Part shown: positions 7,187-14,712 of the stretch, one piece after another | How positions within the stretch are numbered: position 1 is the stretch's first letter | How the letters are laid out: the number at the start of each line of letters is the position of its first letter | Origin: AP-15 sp036404275 | GTDB taxonomy: Bacteria; Pseudomonadota; Alphaproteobacteria; ATCC43930; CGMCC-115725 | Length of the DNA stretch: 16,130 nucleotides | Direction: 5' to 3' | Assembly (NCBI GenBank): GCA_036404275.1 | Contig: DASXAM010000324.1 | Location: forward strand, 1 to 16,130 | Translations under genes and position numbers: made by a program | The notes under the pieces: generated by a model | The model's input: the letters and a program-made list of their open reading frames with translations, nothing else | Told to the model about the DNA's origin: nothing | Databases searched by the model: none

Positions 7187-7999
7187 GTGGAGAGGCCCGT
7201 CCTCGATGAGGAGCTCGAACAGATCGAGTTGATCATCCCCCGGTACGGTCCTGGCACTTGTCCGTTATCGCAGCAAAAGAGACCATTGTACTTCGATGAA
7301 TGTCTCAGGGATAACATTCAGACGACCCAGAGTCGTCGGCAAATATGGCTTGCGCATCGCCTGGCCGAGGTTTCGCGGGCGAGACGTAGCCGTGTAATAC
7401 CGTTCGTCTTTCGTGCAAGAGACCCTGATGGAAACTGGACCAAATTCATGCTGGAGAGGGGATGCATTCCTCTACTTAGGGATAATAATTTTGGGGAACT
7501 GATACGTGACGAACGTGAGTATGTAGTATCGGCGAGGCTAACCGATAGATTTTTTGAGCACTACGGCTTTCCAGATTCCAACGCCGGTGGCGGCCGAACG
7601 TCTGCGACCGAGGCCAGTTCCATCGCAGACGAGACCTGGGATGCGGACGAGGAACAGGAGCTTGCGCGCCAGCTCTCGCGGTTAGCCGACGGGATTCTGG
7701 GATCTATTGCTTCTTCTGGTGAACCGAGGTCTGGGATAAATCCGGAGCGGCGCTTACCACCCGGCTGTGATGCTTACCAAATGCTCAGGAGGCTCTGGGA
7801 CGAACAAAACGGCATTTGCACTCTCTGCGGGCATCGGATACCGGTCCGCAGCAGCAACAGGCTGCTACAATTGTCGCCGGATCGCATAGATAGCACCAAT
7901 ATATTCTACAGTCCCGAGAACACAAGGCTAACACACCTCGCGTGCAACCTCGGTAAGAATGATGCTACCATCGCCAGTGGGAAGAATACCTTGCAATGA
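7187..7999 (+). CDS. HNH-type endonuclease-domain protein, unrecognised N-terminus, apparent C-terminal frameshift
   Basis: 270 residues as read. GTG at 7187 is preferred because GGAGGG sits at 7173-7178, eight bases upstream; TTG 7169 would place that site inside the gene. Residues 1-190 match nothing I know; the interior has an acidic linker (about 140-175). Residues ~198-262 form an HNH-like zinc-finger nuclease domain: CTLCG at 211-215, LSPDRIDS at 229-236 where many members have an H in place of R, YSPENTRLTHLACNLGKND at the end. The final codons look shifted: reading C7975 twice continues as QWEEYLAMIREAQE to a stop at 8017-8019, a much more typical ending. Base composition is visibly lower in GC than flanking genes, suggesting transfer. 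A defence or phage-type nuclease is possible but unproven. Confidence 0.78.
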   Translation: MERPVLDEELEQIELIIPRYGPGTCPLSQQKRPLYFDECLRDNIQTTQSRRQIWLAHRLAEVSRARRSRVIPFVFRARDPDGNWTKFMLERGCIPLLRDNNFGELIRDEREYVVSARLTDRFFEHYGFPDSNAGGGRTSATEASSIADETWDADEEQELARQLSRLADGILGSIASSGEPRSGINPERRLPPGCDAYQMLRRLWDEQNGICTLCGHRIPVRSSNRLLQLSPDRIDSTNIFYSPENTRLTHLACNLGKNDATIASGKNTLQ

Positions 8000-8034
8000 T
8001 CCGTGAAGCTCAGGAATAGTTACTCTGCGCATGA

Positions 8035-10200
8035 CTAAGCCGCGAGCCGCTGCGTGCGGATCAACGCGAGGATTTCGGCGGCGGCGTTGGGGATGTTGGT
8101 GCCGGGACCGTAGATTGCGGCGACCCCGGCTTTTTTGAGGAACGCGTAGTCTTTGGGCGGGATGACGCCGCCGCAGACGACGAGGATGTCCGCGGCGCCC
8201 TCGCGCGTCAGCGCCTCGATCAACGCCGGGACCAGGGTTTTGTGGCCGGCGGCTTGGGTGGAGACGCCGACGATGTGGACGTCGTTTTCGATGGCCTGGC
8301 GCGCGGCTTCCTCGGGGGTCTGAAACAATGGGCCGATATCGACATCGAAGCCGATATCGGCAAAGGCGGTGGCGATAACCTTGGCGCCGCGGTCGTGCCC
8401 GTCCTGGCCCAATTTGGCGACCAGCATGCGCGGGCGGCGCCCCTCCTCGCGGGCGAAGGCTTCGATTTCGCGCTGCATACGGCGAAACTCGCCGTCGCCC
8501 CGGTATTGGCCGCCATAGACGCCGGAGACCGCACGGATCTGGGCGCGGTGGCGGGTGAAGACCTTCTCCAGCGCGTCGGAAATCTCGCCGACCGTGGCGC
8601 GGGCGCGGGTCGCGGCGATCGACAATTCCAAAAGGTTGCCGGCGCCGGTGCGCGCCGCCTCGGTCAACGCCGCTAAGGCCGCCGTGCAGCGCGCCTGGTC
8701 ACGATTGCGGCGGACTTCCTTAAGCCGCGCCGTCTGCGCCTTGCGTACCGCGGAATTGTCGACATCGAGCAGGTCGATTTCGGTTGTTTCGCCCGACTGG
8801 TATTTGTTGACGCCGACGATCGTCTCCTCGCCGCGGTCGATCGCCGCCTGACGCCGGGCGGCCGCCGCCTCGATGCGCAATTTCGGCATGCCAGCTTCGA
8901 CCGCCTTGGTCATCCCGCCCATCGCCTCTACCTCGTCGATCAACGTCGCCGCCGCCTCGGCCACGGAATGGGTCAGGCTTTCGAGGTAATAGCTGCCGCC
9001 CAGCGGATCGACGACATGGGGGATCCCGGTCTCCTCGGCGAGGATCAGCTGGGTGTTGCGGGCGATCCGCATCGAGGCCGGGCTCGGCAAGGCGAGCGCC
9101 TCGTCGAACGAGTTCGTGTGCAAGGATTGGGTCCCGCCGAGCACACCGGCCAGAGCCTCGATCGTGGTGCGGATGATGTTGTTGTGCGGGTCCTGCTCGG
9201 TCAGGCTGACGCCCGAGGTCTGGCAGTGCATGCGGAGCGCGAGGCTCGCCGGGTCTTGTGGCGAGAATTGCTGCATCAGCCGCGCCCACAGCAGGCGGGC
9301 GGCGCGCAGTTTTGCGATCTCCATAAAGAAGTTCATGCCGATCGCAAAAAAGAACGACAGGCGCGGCGCGAACTCGTCAATTTTCAGCCCGCGCGACAAG
9401 GCGGCGCGCACGTATTCGAGCCCGTCGGCCAGGGTGAACGCCAATTCCTGCACCGAGGTCGCCCCCGCCTCCTCCATGTGGTAGCCGGAGATCGAGATCG
9501 AATTGAATTTGGGCATGTGCCGGGCGGTGTATTCGATGATGTCGGCGACGATCCGCATCGATGGGCCCGGCGGGTAGATATAGGTGTTGCGCACCATGAA
9601 TTCTTTGAGGATGTCGTTCTGGATCGTGCCGGAAAGCTTTTCTTGCGCGACGCCCTGCTCCTCGCCGGCGACGATAAATCCGGCCAAGACCGGCAGGACG
9701 GCACCGTTCATCGTCATCGACACGCTCATCCGGTCGAGCGGGATGCCGTTGAACAGGATCTTCATGTCTTCGACCGAATCGATTGCGACCCCGGCCTTGC
9801 CGACATCGCCCGCAACGCGCGGATGGTCGCTGTCATAACCGCGATGCGTGGCGAGGTCGAAGGCGATCGACAGGCCCATCTGCCCGGCTTTGAGGTTGTC
9901 GCGATAAAACCGGTTCGATTCCTCGGCGGTTGAAAACCCCGAATATTGGCGGATCGTCCACGGCCGGTTGGCATACATCGTCGCCCGCACCCCGCGCCGA
10001 TAGGGCGGCAGACCCGGCAGCGCATCCTTCAATCCGGCGGCGATCGCTTCGAGGTCGGCCTCGGTATAAAGCGGCTTGACCCGGATACCTTCGGGCGTCG
10101 TCCAGTCGAGGCTGTCGATCGCTTTGCCCTTCAGCTCGGCGCTGACGAGCCGAGCCCAGTCAGCAAGGGTGTCCGCCGGCAAGCGACCGTCATCGGCCAT
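8035..10200 (-). CDS. methylmalonyl-CoA mutase, adenosylcobalamin-dependent
   Basis: Interconverts (R)-methylmalonyl-CoA and succinyl-CoA using adenosylcobalamin; used in propionyl-CoA catabolism and in the ethylmalonyl-CoA pathway. At 721 residues it is a full-length single-chain enzyme. The N-terminal catalytic barrel includes TIRQYSGFSTAEESN with the substrate-site tyrosine at residue 86, AFDLATHRGYDSDHPRV and MTMNGAVLPVLAGFI. The C-terminal cobalamin-binding domain carries DGHDRG (D600, H602, G605), the DxHxxG motif whose histidine ligates cobalt, then GVSTQAAGHKTLVP and the CGGVIPPKDY segment. The start ATG at 10200 has GGAG about 12 bases upstream. It is the last gene of the ctaA - DUF1640 - mutase run on the minus strand. 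No G-protein chaperone gene (MeaB) is in the window. Confidence 0.97.
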   Translation of the reverse strand: MADDGRLPADTLADWARLVSAELKGKAIDSLDWTTPEGIRVKPLYTEADLEAIAAGLKDALPGLPPYRRGVRATMYANRPWTIRQYSGFSTAEESNRFYRDNLKAGQMGLSIAFDLATHRGYDSDHPRVAGDVGKAGVAIDSVEDMKILFNGIPLDRMSVSMTMNGAVLPVLAGFIVAGEEQGVAQEKLSGTIQNDILKEFMVRNTYIYPPGPSMRIVADIIEYTARHMPKFNSISISGYHMEEAGATSVQELAFTLADGLEYVRAALSRGLKIDEFAPRLSFFFAIGMNFFMEIAKLRAARLLWARLMQQFSPQDPASLALRMHCQTSGVSLTEQDPHNNIIRTTIEALAGVLGGTQSLHTNSFDEALALPSPASMRIARNTQLILAEETGIPHVVDPLGGSYYLESLTHSVAEAAATLIDEVEAMGGMTKAVEAGMPKLRIEAAAARRQAAIDRGEETIVGVNKYQSGETTEIDLLDVDNSAVRKAQTARLKEVRRNRDQARCTAALAALTEAARTGAGNLLELSIAATRARATVGEISDALEKVFTRHRAQIRAVSGVYGGQYRGDGEFRRMQREIEAFAREEGRRPRMLVAKLGQDGHDRGAKVIATAFADIGFDVDIGPLFQTPEEAARQAIENDVHIVGVSTQAAGHKTLVPALIEALTREGAADILVVCGGVIPPKDYAFLKKAGVAAIYGPGTNIPNAAAEILALIRTQRLAA

Positions 10201-10226
10201 GGTTTTTCTCCGCAGGCGCTCCGGAA

Positions 10227-10257
10227 ATTATATGGCCGCGGCGGTGCCGCGGTCCAA
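10227..10257 (-). promoter_or_regulatory. candidate promoter of the mutase gene
   Basis: Read on the minus strand, 10232-10227 is a perfect TATAAT, standing out in GC-rich DNA. A TTGGAC at 10257-10252 gives a 19-base spacer, longer than ideal. Transcription would begin about 20 bases before the mutase start codon, leaving just enough room for the GGAG ribosome site. The -10 match is seen; promoter activity is inferred. Confidence 0.4.
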
Positions 10258-10304
10258 CTTGGCATCCACCCCTTCGCAGCCCGCCGGCGGGCGGCCCGCA
10301 CCGG

Positions 10305-10550
10305 TCAGTGCACAAACCGGAGCAGCGCGAACAGAATGCCGTTCATCAAACCGTTGACCCCCAGCATCAAGCCGAAAAACCGCACCGTCAGCCGGTGCTC
10401 CAACCGCTCGATGGCCTGTTCGAGGTCCGCTTTCGTGACCAGGTCCGGCAGCACATGGTTGATCAGCGCCTCCGCTTGCGCTTCAGCGACTCGTCGCTCG
10501 ACCCCTGCGGCTTCGAGGGCTTTCGTATAGGCGAGGGTGTCGATGGTCAT
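10305..10550 (-). CDS. DUF1640-like coiled-coil membrane protein
   Basis: An 81-residue protein starting at ATG 10550. It has the layout of DUF1640/CCDC90-like bacterial proteins: an opening DTLAYTKALEAAGVERRVAEAQAEAL helix, the hallmark LVTKADLEQAIERLEHRL coiled-coil stretch, and one C-terminal hydrophobic helix (FFGLMLGVNGLMNGILFALL). Such proteins are often found as small membrane-anchored coiled coils, function unknown. No strong ribosome site is visible upstream. It lies between ctaA and the mutase on the same strand, 14 bases from the ctaA stop; a longer frame running through ctaA in another register is not its real start. A GCCCGCCGGCGGGC palindrome lies 12 bases beyond its stop, at 10279-10292. 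Confidence 0.8.
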   Translation of the reverse strand: MTIDTLAYTKALEAAGVERRVAEAQAEALINHVLPDLVTKADLEQAIERLEHRLTVRFFGLMLGVNGLMNGILFALLRFVH

Positions 10551-10564
10551 GGCACACTCGAAGC

Positions 10565-11773
10565 TTAAACCATTGGCTGGCCCACGGCACGCAAGGTGTG
10601 GCGGAAGAGGATCGCGGCGCTGAGCAGCAGGACCGCGCCGGCCTGGTGTGCGGCGGCGAGCGGGACCGGCACGACGTAAAGAAGGGTCGAGATGCCGAGC
10701 GCGACCTGCAGGGCCGCGACCGTGAGCAGCAGGTGGAGGGCGAGGCGGGCGGCTCGCGGCAACGACGCGCGGCGGCCGGCGAGCCATAGCAGCAGCACCG
10801 CGGCGGCGGTCGTCATCGCCAGGATGCGATGATTGAACTGGACAGCGGTGACGTTTTCGAACCAATTGCGCCATAATGGCTGTAATTGGGCATAGCCGAC
10901 GGGGACCCAGCGGCCGTCCATCAGCGGGAAGGTGTTGTAGACAAATCCGGCGCGGGTGCCGGCGGTGAACCCGCCGGCGGCGATCGTGATGGCGACGAGC
11001 AGGATCGCCACCTCCGCCGCGCGGCGCCAGACCCGACCACCCTCCGCGAGCGGCGCCCCCTCCCCAGCCCTCCACCCGCCGGGGAGGGAGAGGTGTGGGT
11101 CCGCCGGCGGACGAAGCAAGGCGGGTCGGAAGCCGGGGACACGCACGAGGCCGAGCGCGGTCCACAGGATCGCCGAGTAGATCGCCAGCGCCAATGCCAG
11201 ATGGGCGACGAGGCGGTATTGGCTGACCTCGACACGGTGGGCGAGGCCGCTTTCGACCATGTACCAGCCGAGAAAACCCTGGGCGAAGCCGAGGGCAAGG
11301 ATGCCGAGGAGCGCCGGCATCAGATGCCGCGGCAAGCGCCCGCGCAGCCAGAACCACAAGAGCGGTCCGGCAAAGGCGAGCCCGATCACCCGGCCCAGTA
11401 GCCGGTGCGCATATTCCCAGAAATAGATGCCTTTGAATTGCGCGAGGGTCATCCCGTAATGGATCAGCCGGTATTCCGGGATTTCCTTGTAACGCGCGAA
11501 CTCGGCGAGCCACTGCGCATGGGTCAGGGGCGGGACGATCCCGGTCACCGGCTCCCATTCGGTGATCGACAGCCCGGACAAAGTGAGCCGGGTGACGCCG
11601 CCGACCACGACCATCAAAAAGATCAGCGCGCAGCAGCCGAAGAGCCACAGCACAACCGGAGCGCCACCAGCTCGGGCGGCGAGCGGCGCTCCGGATTTTG
11701 CCGCGGCCGAAAAAAACACTGAGCCGGATCCCTGAGGAAATGCCGAGCGTGAGATGCCATCCCCGCCCGGCAT
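10565..11773 (-). CDS. ctaA: heme A synthase (COX15/CtaA family)
   Basis: Inner-membrane enzyme oxidising heme O to heme A for aa3-type cytochrome oxidases. 402 residues with eight membrane helices. The family opening GGVTRLTLSGLSITEWEPVTG is at 58-78. Four conserved heme-ligand/histidine positions are present: H123 (EYAHRLLGR), H191 (LVAHLALA), H315 (QFNHRILA) and H376 (AAAHQAG); TRAGFVYNTFPLMDG is at 273-287. The start is uncertain: ATG 11773 has no clear ribosome site; the 37-residue N-terminal tail is longer than usual, and an internal GTG at residue 19 is another possibility. Residues about 221-246, between two helices, are encoded by a dispersed palindromic repeat, an in-frame insertion that lengthens a loop. 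All core motifs remain intact, so it is probably functional. Confidence 0.94.
   Translation of the reverse strand: MPGGDGISRSAFPQGSGSVFFSAAAKSGAPLAARAGGAPVVLWLFGCCALIFLMVVVGGVTRLTLSGLSITEWEPVTGIVPPLTHAQWLAEFARYKEIPEYRLIHYGMTLAQFKGIYFWEYAHRLLGRVIGLAFAGPLLWFWLRGRLPRHLMPALLGILALGFAQGFLGWYMVESGLAHRVEVSQYRLVAHLALALAIYSAILWTALGLVRVPGFRPALLRPPADPHLSLPGGWRAGEGAPLAEGGRVWRRAAEVAILLVAITIAAGGFTAGTRAGFVYNTFPLMDGRWVPVGYAQLQPLWRNWFENVTAVQFNHRILAMTTAAAVLLLWLAGRRASLPRAARLALHLLLTVAALQVALGISTLLYVVPVPLAAAHQAGAVLLLSAAILFRHTLRAVGQPMV
11040..11125 (-). repeat. palindromic repeat inserted in frame within ctaA
   Basis: CCCTCCCC at 11058-11065 pairs with GGGGAGGG at 11081-11088, an 8-base stem with a 15-base loop. 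Ten bases on is GTCCGCCGGCGGAC at 11099-11112, a perfect 14-base palindrome. The CCCTCCCC...GGGGAGGGAG form is a well-known intergenic repeat type in proteobacteria. Here it lies wholly inside an open reading frame. The outer limits given are approximate. Confidence 0.65.
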
Positions 11774-11821
11774 TGGCAATGCGGCGAAAGCCCGCGACGG
11801 AGGCGTACCGATCCGGCCTCG

Positions 11822-12115
11822 TCAATGAAGCGTGTAGGTCACGCTCACATGGCGCAAGCGCCCCGACCCTTCGCGCGGCGCCTCGGCCACTTTGACAGAA
11901 TGCAGCCTACCCTCGATGTTGTGCACCCAGAACTCCAGAAAGCGCCGCAGCACCGGGTATTCCGGCGGGGCATCGAGGTGTTGCCAGACAAAGCTCTGCA
12001 GCAGTTGGGGCCGGTCCGGTAATCGATAGATGATCTCCGCCGTGGTCAGCCGATAATCGGGAAATTCGAGTCTGCTCCGGTTCACGCTCGCCACTTTCGT
12101 CGCGCATCGGGACAT
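11822..12115 (-). CDS. usg: Usg family protein
   Basis: A 97-residue soluble protein matching the Usg family found in Alphaproteobacteria: YRLTTAEIIYRLPDRPQLLQ, FVWQHLDAPPEYPVLRRFLEFW and IEGRLHSVKVA, ending with a RHVSVTYTLH strand. Usg proteins are short and often lie near tryptophan or asd genes, but their biochemical role is not known to me. ATG at 12115 is used; the ribosome site is weak and the first 17 residues are not conserved-looking, so a slightly later start is possible. It is divergent from the HtrA gene and upstream of ctaA on the same strand, with a 48-base gap, so it may be co-transcribed with ctaA. Confidence 0.88.
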   Translation of the reverse strand: MSRCATKVASVNRSRLEFPDYRLTTAEIIYRLPDRPQLLQSFVWQHLDAPPEYPVLRRFLEFWVHNIEGRLHSVKVAEAPREGSGRLRHVSVTYTLH

Positions 12116-12224
12116 CGTCCGTAGAATATCGGATCGGCGAGACCAAAAATCAAGTAAAACAATGTATTAGCAGCATCGCATCGGCCGCGCTGCCAGGCCT
12201 GGCCGGGACCCGCGGACGGCGTCC

Positions 12225-12258
12225 CTTGAAGCGGTTCCCGGGCGCGTTAGATAGGAGG
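12225..12258 (+). promoter_or_regulatory. candidate promoter, and stray perfect Shine-Dalgarno, before the HtrA gene
   Basis: CTTGAA at 12225-12230 followed by TAGATA at 12248-12253 gives a 17-base spacer. CTTGAA is also the heat-shock sigma-32 -35 core, which would suit a protease/chaperone operon, but no matching CCCCAT-type -10 is present. AGGAGG at 12253-12258 is a perfect ribosome site with no start codon at working distance, since GTG 12285 is 26 bases on. GAAGCGGTTC is repeated at 12228-12237 and 12271-12280. Activity is inferred only. Confidence 0.25.
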
Positions 12259-12323
12259 CAGCCGGCAACCGAAGCGGTTCGCTGGTGTTCGGGATGGGCA
12301 TGGCTTCCAAGGTAGTCGCAGCG

Positions 12324-13442
12324 ATGAAGCGCACCCTTTCAGCGTTGGTGCTGTCCGGCGCTTTTATCCTGGTCGCGCGCGTTCCGTACGCCGTTGGCGG
12401 GGCGCCGATCCCCGAGGCAGCGGGCGGCGGGGCGGTCGAAACCGTCGCGCCGGTGGTGGCGCGGATCACCCCCGGGGTGGTCGGCATTTCGGTGCGCGGT
12501 GAGGTGCGCGAAAACAACCCGCTCCTGCAGGATCCGCTGTTCCGGCGCTTTTTCGACATGCGCGGCGACAATCAGCCGATCGAGCGTGAGACCCAGGCAA
12601 CGGGTTCGGGCGTCATCGTCGATGCCGCGCAGGGCTATGTTCTGACCAACAGCCATGTCGTCGACAACGCCACTAGCATCGAGGTCACGACCAAGGACAA
12701 CCGGCGCTTTCGGGCGAAGCTGATCGGCCGCGATCCGGAAACCGACATCGCCGTATTGCAAATCCCGGGCGGCAATTTGACCGCGGTGCCGATGGGCGAT
12801 TCCGACCGGTTGCGGGTCGGCGATTTTGTGCTCGCGGTCGGCAACCCGTTCGGGCTCGGCCAGACCGTGACCTCGGGCATCGTCAGCGCGCTCGGCCGCA
12901 GCGGGCTCGGCATCGAGGGCTATGAGGATTTCATCCAGACCGACGCGTCGATCAATCCCGGCAATTCCGGCGGCGCGCTCGTCGATCTGCATGGCCGCCT
13001 CGTCGGCATCAACACCGCGATCCTGGCGCCGGGCGGCGGCAATATCGGCATCGGCTTTGCCGTCCCGATCAATATGGCGCGCCAGGTGCTGGACCAGCTC
13101 GTCAGCTATGGCGAAATCCGGCGCGGCCGGATCGGTGTGGCGATCCAGGATTTGACCCCTGACCTCGCCCGCGCGCTCGGCACGACGCGCAGCGAGGGTG
13201 CCTTGATAGCCCGCGTCGTGCCCGGCTCGCCGGCGGCGCGCGCCGGGCTCAAATCGAGCGATCTCGTCGTCGCTGTCGATGGCGCGCCGATCCACAGTGC
13301 TGCCGAATTGCGCAACCGGGTCGGCCTGTCGCGCATCGGCGACAGCGTGACGCTGACCGTCGATCGCGGCGGCAGTGAGCGCAATGTCAGTGTCCGCATC
13401 GAGCAGGCGAGGCCGGCACGCCAGCGCGTCGGTCAACGCTGA
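12324..13442 (+). CDS. HtrA/Deg-family periplasmic serine protease (DegP/DegQ/DegS-like)
   Basis: Degrades misfolded envelope proteins. From ATG 12324 it is 372 residues: signal peptide or anchor MKRTLSALVLSGAFILVARV, then a trypsin-like domain with the complete triad H111 (TNSHVV), D141 (DPETDIAVLQI) and S215 (NPGNSGGA). A single PDZ domain spans about residues 265-360 (GRIGVAIQDL...PGSPAARAGLKSSDLVVAVDG). One PDZ and this length resemble DegS or short HtrA rather than two-PDZ DegP/DegQ. ATG 12324 fits the signal peptide best (AAGG about 11 bases upstream); ATGs at 12294 and 12300 and GTG 12285 are in frame. Followed 23 bases later by cbpA on the same strand, suggesting a stress operon. Confidence 0.94.
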   Translation: MKRTLSALVLSGAFILVARVPYAVGGAPIPEAAGGGAVETVAPVVARITPGVVGISVRGEVRENNPLLQDPLFRRFFDMRGDNQPIERETQATGSGVIVDAAQGYVLTNSHVVDNATSIEVTTKDNRRFRAKLIGRDPETDIAVLQIPGGNLTAVPMGDSDRLRVGDFVLAVGNPFGLGQTVTSGIVSALGRSGLGIEGYEDFIQTDASINPGNSGGALVDLHGRLVGINTAILAPGGGNIGIGFAVPINMARQVLDQLVSYGEIRRGRIGVAIQDLTPDLARALGTTRSEGALIARVVPGSPAARAGLKSSDLVVAVDGAPIHSAAELRNRVGLSRIGDSVTLTVDRGGSERNVSVRIEQARPARQRVGQR

Positions 13443-13465
13443 TCGCTGCCTCGCAAGACCCCTGA

Positions 13466-14389
13466 ATGGCGCAGACCCCCTACGAGGTGCTGGGCGTCAA
13501 GCCCGGTGCCTCGGCCGACGAGATCCGCAAGGTCTATCGCCGGCTGGCCAAGCAATTCCACCCCGACCTGAACCCCGGCAAGCCCGAGGCCGAGGCCCGG
13601 TTCAAATCGATTTCCGCCGCCTACGACCTGCTCTCGGACCCCGAAAAACGAGCGCGCTACGATCGCGGCGAGATCGACGAGAGTGGCGCCGAGCGGCCGC
13701 GCTACTCCTACCGCGGCCACGCCGAAGGCCCGGGCGGCGGGAAATACCGCCCCGAGGGCGAGATGGATCTGGGCGACCTCGAAGATTTGTTCGCCGCGTT
13801 TGGCTCGGGCCGCCAGCGCGGCCGGGGCGAAGGGTTTCGGGCGCGCGGCTTCGACCGCCATTTCACCCTGACCGTCGATTTTGTCGAAGCGGCGACCGGC
13901 GCCAAGCAGCGCTTGGCGCTCGGCCCCGACGAATGGCTCGACGTGACGATCCCGGCCGGGCTCGAAGACGGGCAGGTGCTGCGGCTGCGGGAAAAGGGCG
14001 CGCCCGGCTTTGGCGGCGGTCCGGCCGGCGATGCCTTGATCGAGGTGCATGTGGCGCCGCACCCGCTGTTCCGCCGCGACGGCGACGCGATCCGGATCGA
14101 ATTGCCGGTCAGCCTTGCCGAGGCGGTGCTGGGGGCGCGGGTCGAGGTGCCGACGGTGACCGGGCCGGTGACAATGACGATCCCCAAAGGCTCCGACACC
14201 GGCACGCAGCTGCGGCTGCGCGGCAAGGGGGTGCAGCGGTCGGGGCGGCCCGGCGACCAGTATGTAACGCTAAAGGTGGTGGTCGGCGACAGCGGCGATG
14301 CTGAATTGGCGCAGTTTCTCGAAGGCTGGGCGCCGCGGCACCGGCGCGATCCGCGTCAAGGGATGGGTCAGGGGGGAGGCCGGCCATGA
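13466..14389 (+). CDS. cbpA: CbpA-type DnaJ co-chaperone
   Basis: A 307-residue J-domain protein working with DnaK. The N-terminal J domain (residues 5-70) contains the HPD motif at 32-34 (QFHPDLN) that stimulates the ATPase of Hsp70. A Gly/Arg-rich linker with DLEDLFAAFG and a GRQRGRGEG stretch comes next, then two beta-sandwich client-binding domains ending with GTQLRLRGKGVQRSG and GDQYVTLKVVV. There is no zinc-finger (CxxCxGxG) region, so it is the CbpA/DjlB-like class rather than DnaJ. No clear ribosome site precedes the ATG. Its stop overlaps the start of cbpM by four bases (ATGA), the classic coupling. Confidence 0.95.
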   Translation: MAQTPYEVLGVKPGASADEIRKVYRRLAKQFHPDLNPGKPEAEARFKSISAAYDLLSDPEKRARYDRGEIDESGAERPRYSYRGHAEGPGGGKYRPEGEMDLGDLEDLFAAFGSGRQRGRGEGFRARGFDRHFTLTVDFVEAATGAKQRLALGPDEWLDVTIPAGLEDGQVLRLREKGAPGFGGGPAGDALIEVHVAPHPLFRRDGDAIRIELPVSLAEAVLGARVEVPTVTGPVTMTIPKGSDTGTQLRLRGKGVQRSGRPGDQYVTLKVVVGDSGDAELAQFLEGWAPRHRRDPRQGMGQGGGRP

Positions 14390-14712
14390 TCGCGTTTGAC
14401 GAGCTTCTCGGCCGGCTTGCCGGGCTCGACCGGCAGGAGCTCGCGCGCTGGGTCGAGAACCGCTGGGTGTTGCCCGAGCGGCGCAACGAGACCTGGGTCT
14501 TTCACGAGGTCGATGTCGCGCGGGTCGAGCTGATCCTCGAAATCCGCCGTGAATTTACCGCCGACGACGACACGATGGAGCTGGTGCTGGGCCTTCTCGA
14601 CCAGGTCTACGGCTTGCGGCGGCAGCTGCGCCGCCTGTGCGACGCGCTCGAAGACCAGCCGGCCGAAATCCGCACTGCGATCCGCCGCGCCCTCCCGCCC
14701 GCGGGCGACTGA
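14386..14712 (+). CDS. cbpM: chaperone modulator CbpM
   Basis: A 108-residue protein with a MerR-like helix-turn-helix pattern (LDRQELARWVENRWVLPER, then EVDVARVELILEIRREF) followed by a helical C-terminal part (MELVLGLLDQVYGLRRQLRRLCDAL). It is the expected partner of CbpA: known family members bind the J domain and inhibit its co-chaperone function. The gene overlaps the end of cbpA at ATGA, and their adjacency is what makes the call strong. A following start/stop pair is not evident, so this ends the run; the DNA beyond is repeat-rich. Confidence 0.93.
   Translation: MIAFDELLGRLAGLDRQELARWVENRWVLPERRNETWVFHEVDVARVELILEIRREFTADDDTMELVLGLLDQVYGLRRQLRRLCDALEDQPAEIRTAIRRALPPAGD

Noticed and set aside
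8968..9933. A 321-codon plus-strand frame opposite the methylmalonyl-CoA mutase gene
   Set aside because: Antisense shadow of a conserved enzyme; low-complexity Gly/Arg/Asp/Val composition.
10279..10292. GCCCGCCGGCGGGC palindrome as a terminator of the DUF1640-like gene
   Set aside because: No T-run follows on the minus strand and there is no loop, so an intrinsic terminator is not supported.
10305..11825. A 506-codon minus-strand frame spanning ctaA and the DUF1640-like gene
   Set aside because: Most of it reads ctaA in the wrong register (Arg/Pro/Ala-rich). Only its last 81 codons, from ATG 10550, form a real protein. Not a fusion.
12339..13436. A 365-codon minus-strand frame opposite the HtrA protease gene
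   Set aside because: It is a shadow of the protease; no domain, no ribosome site, and the sense strand has the complete catalytic triad.
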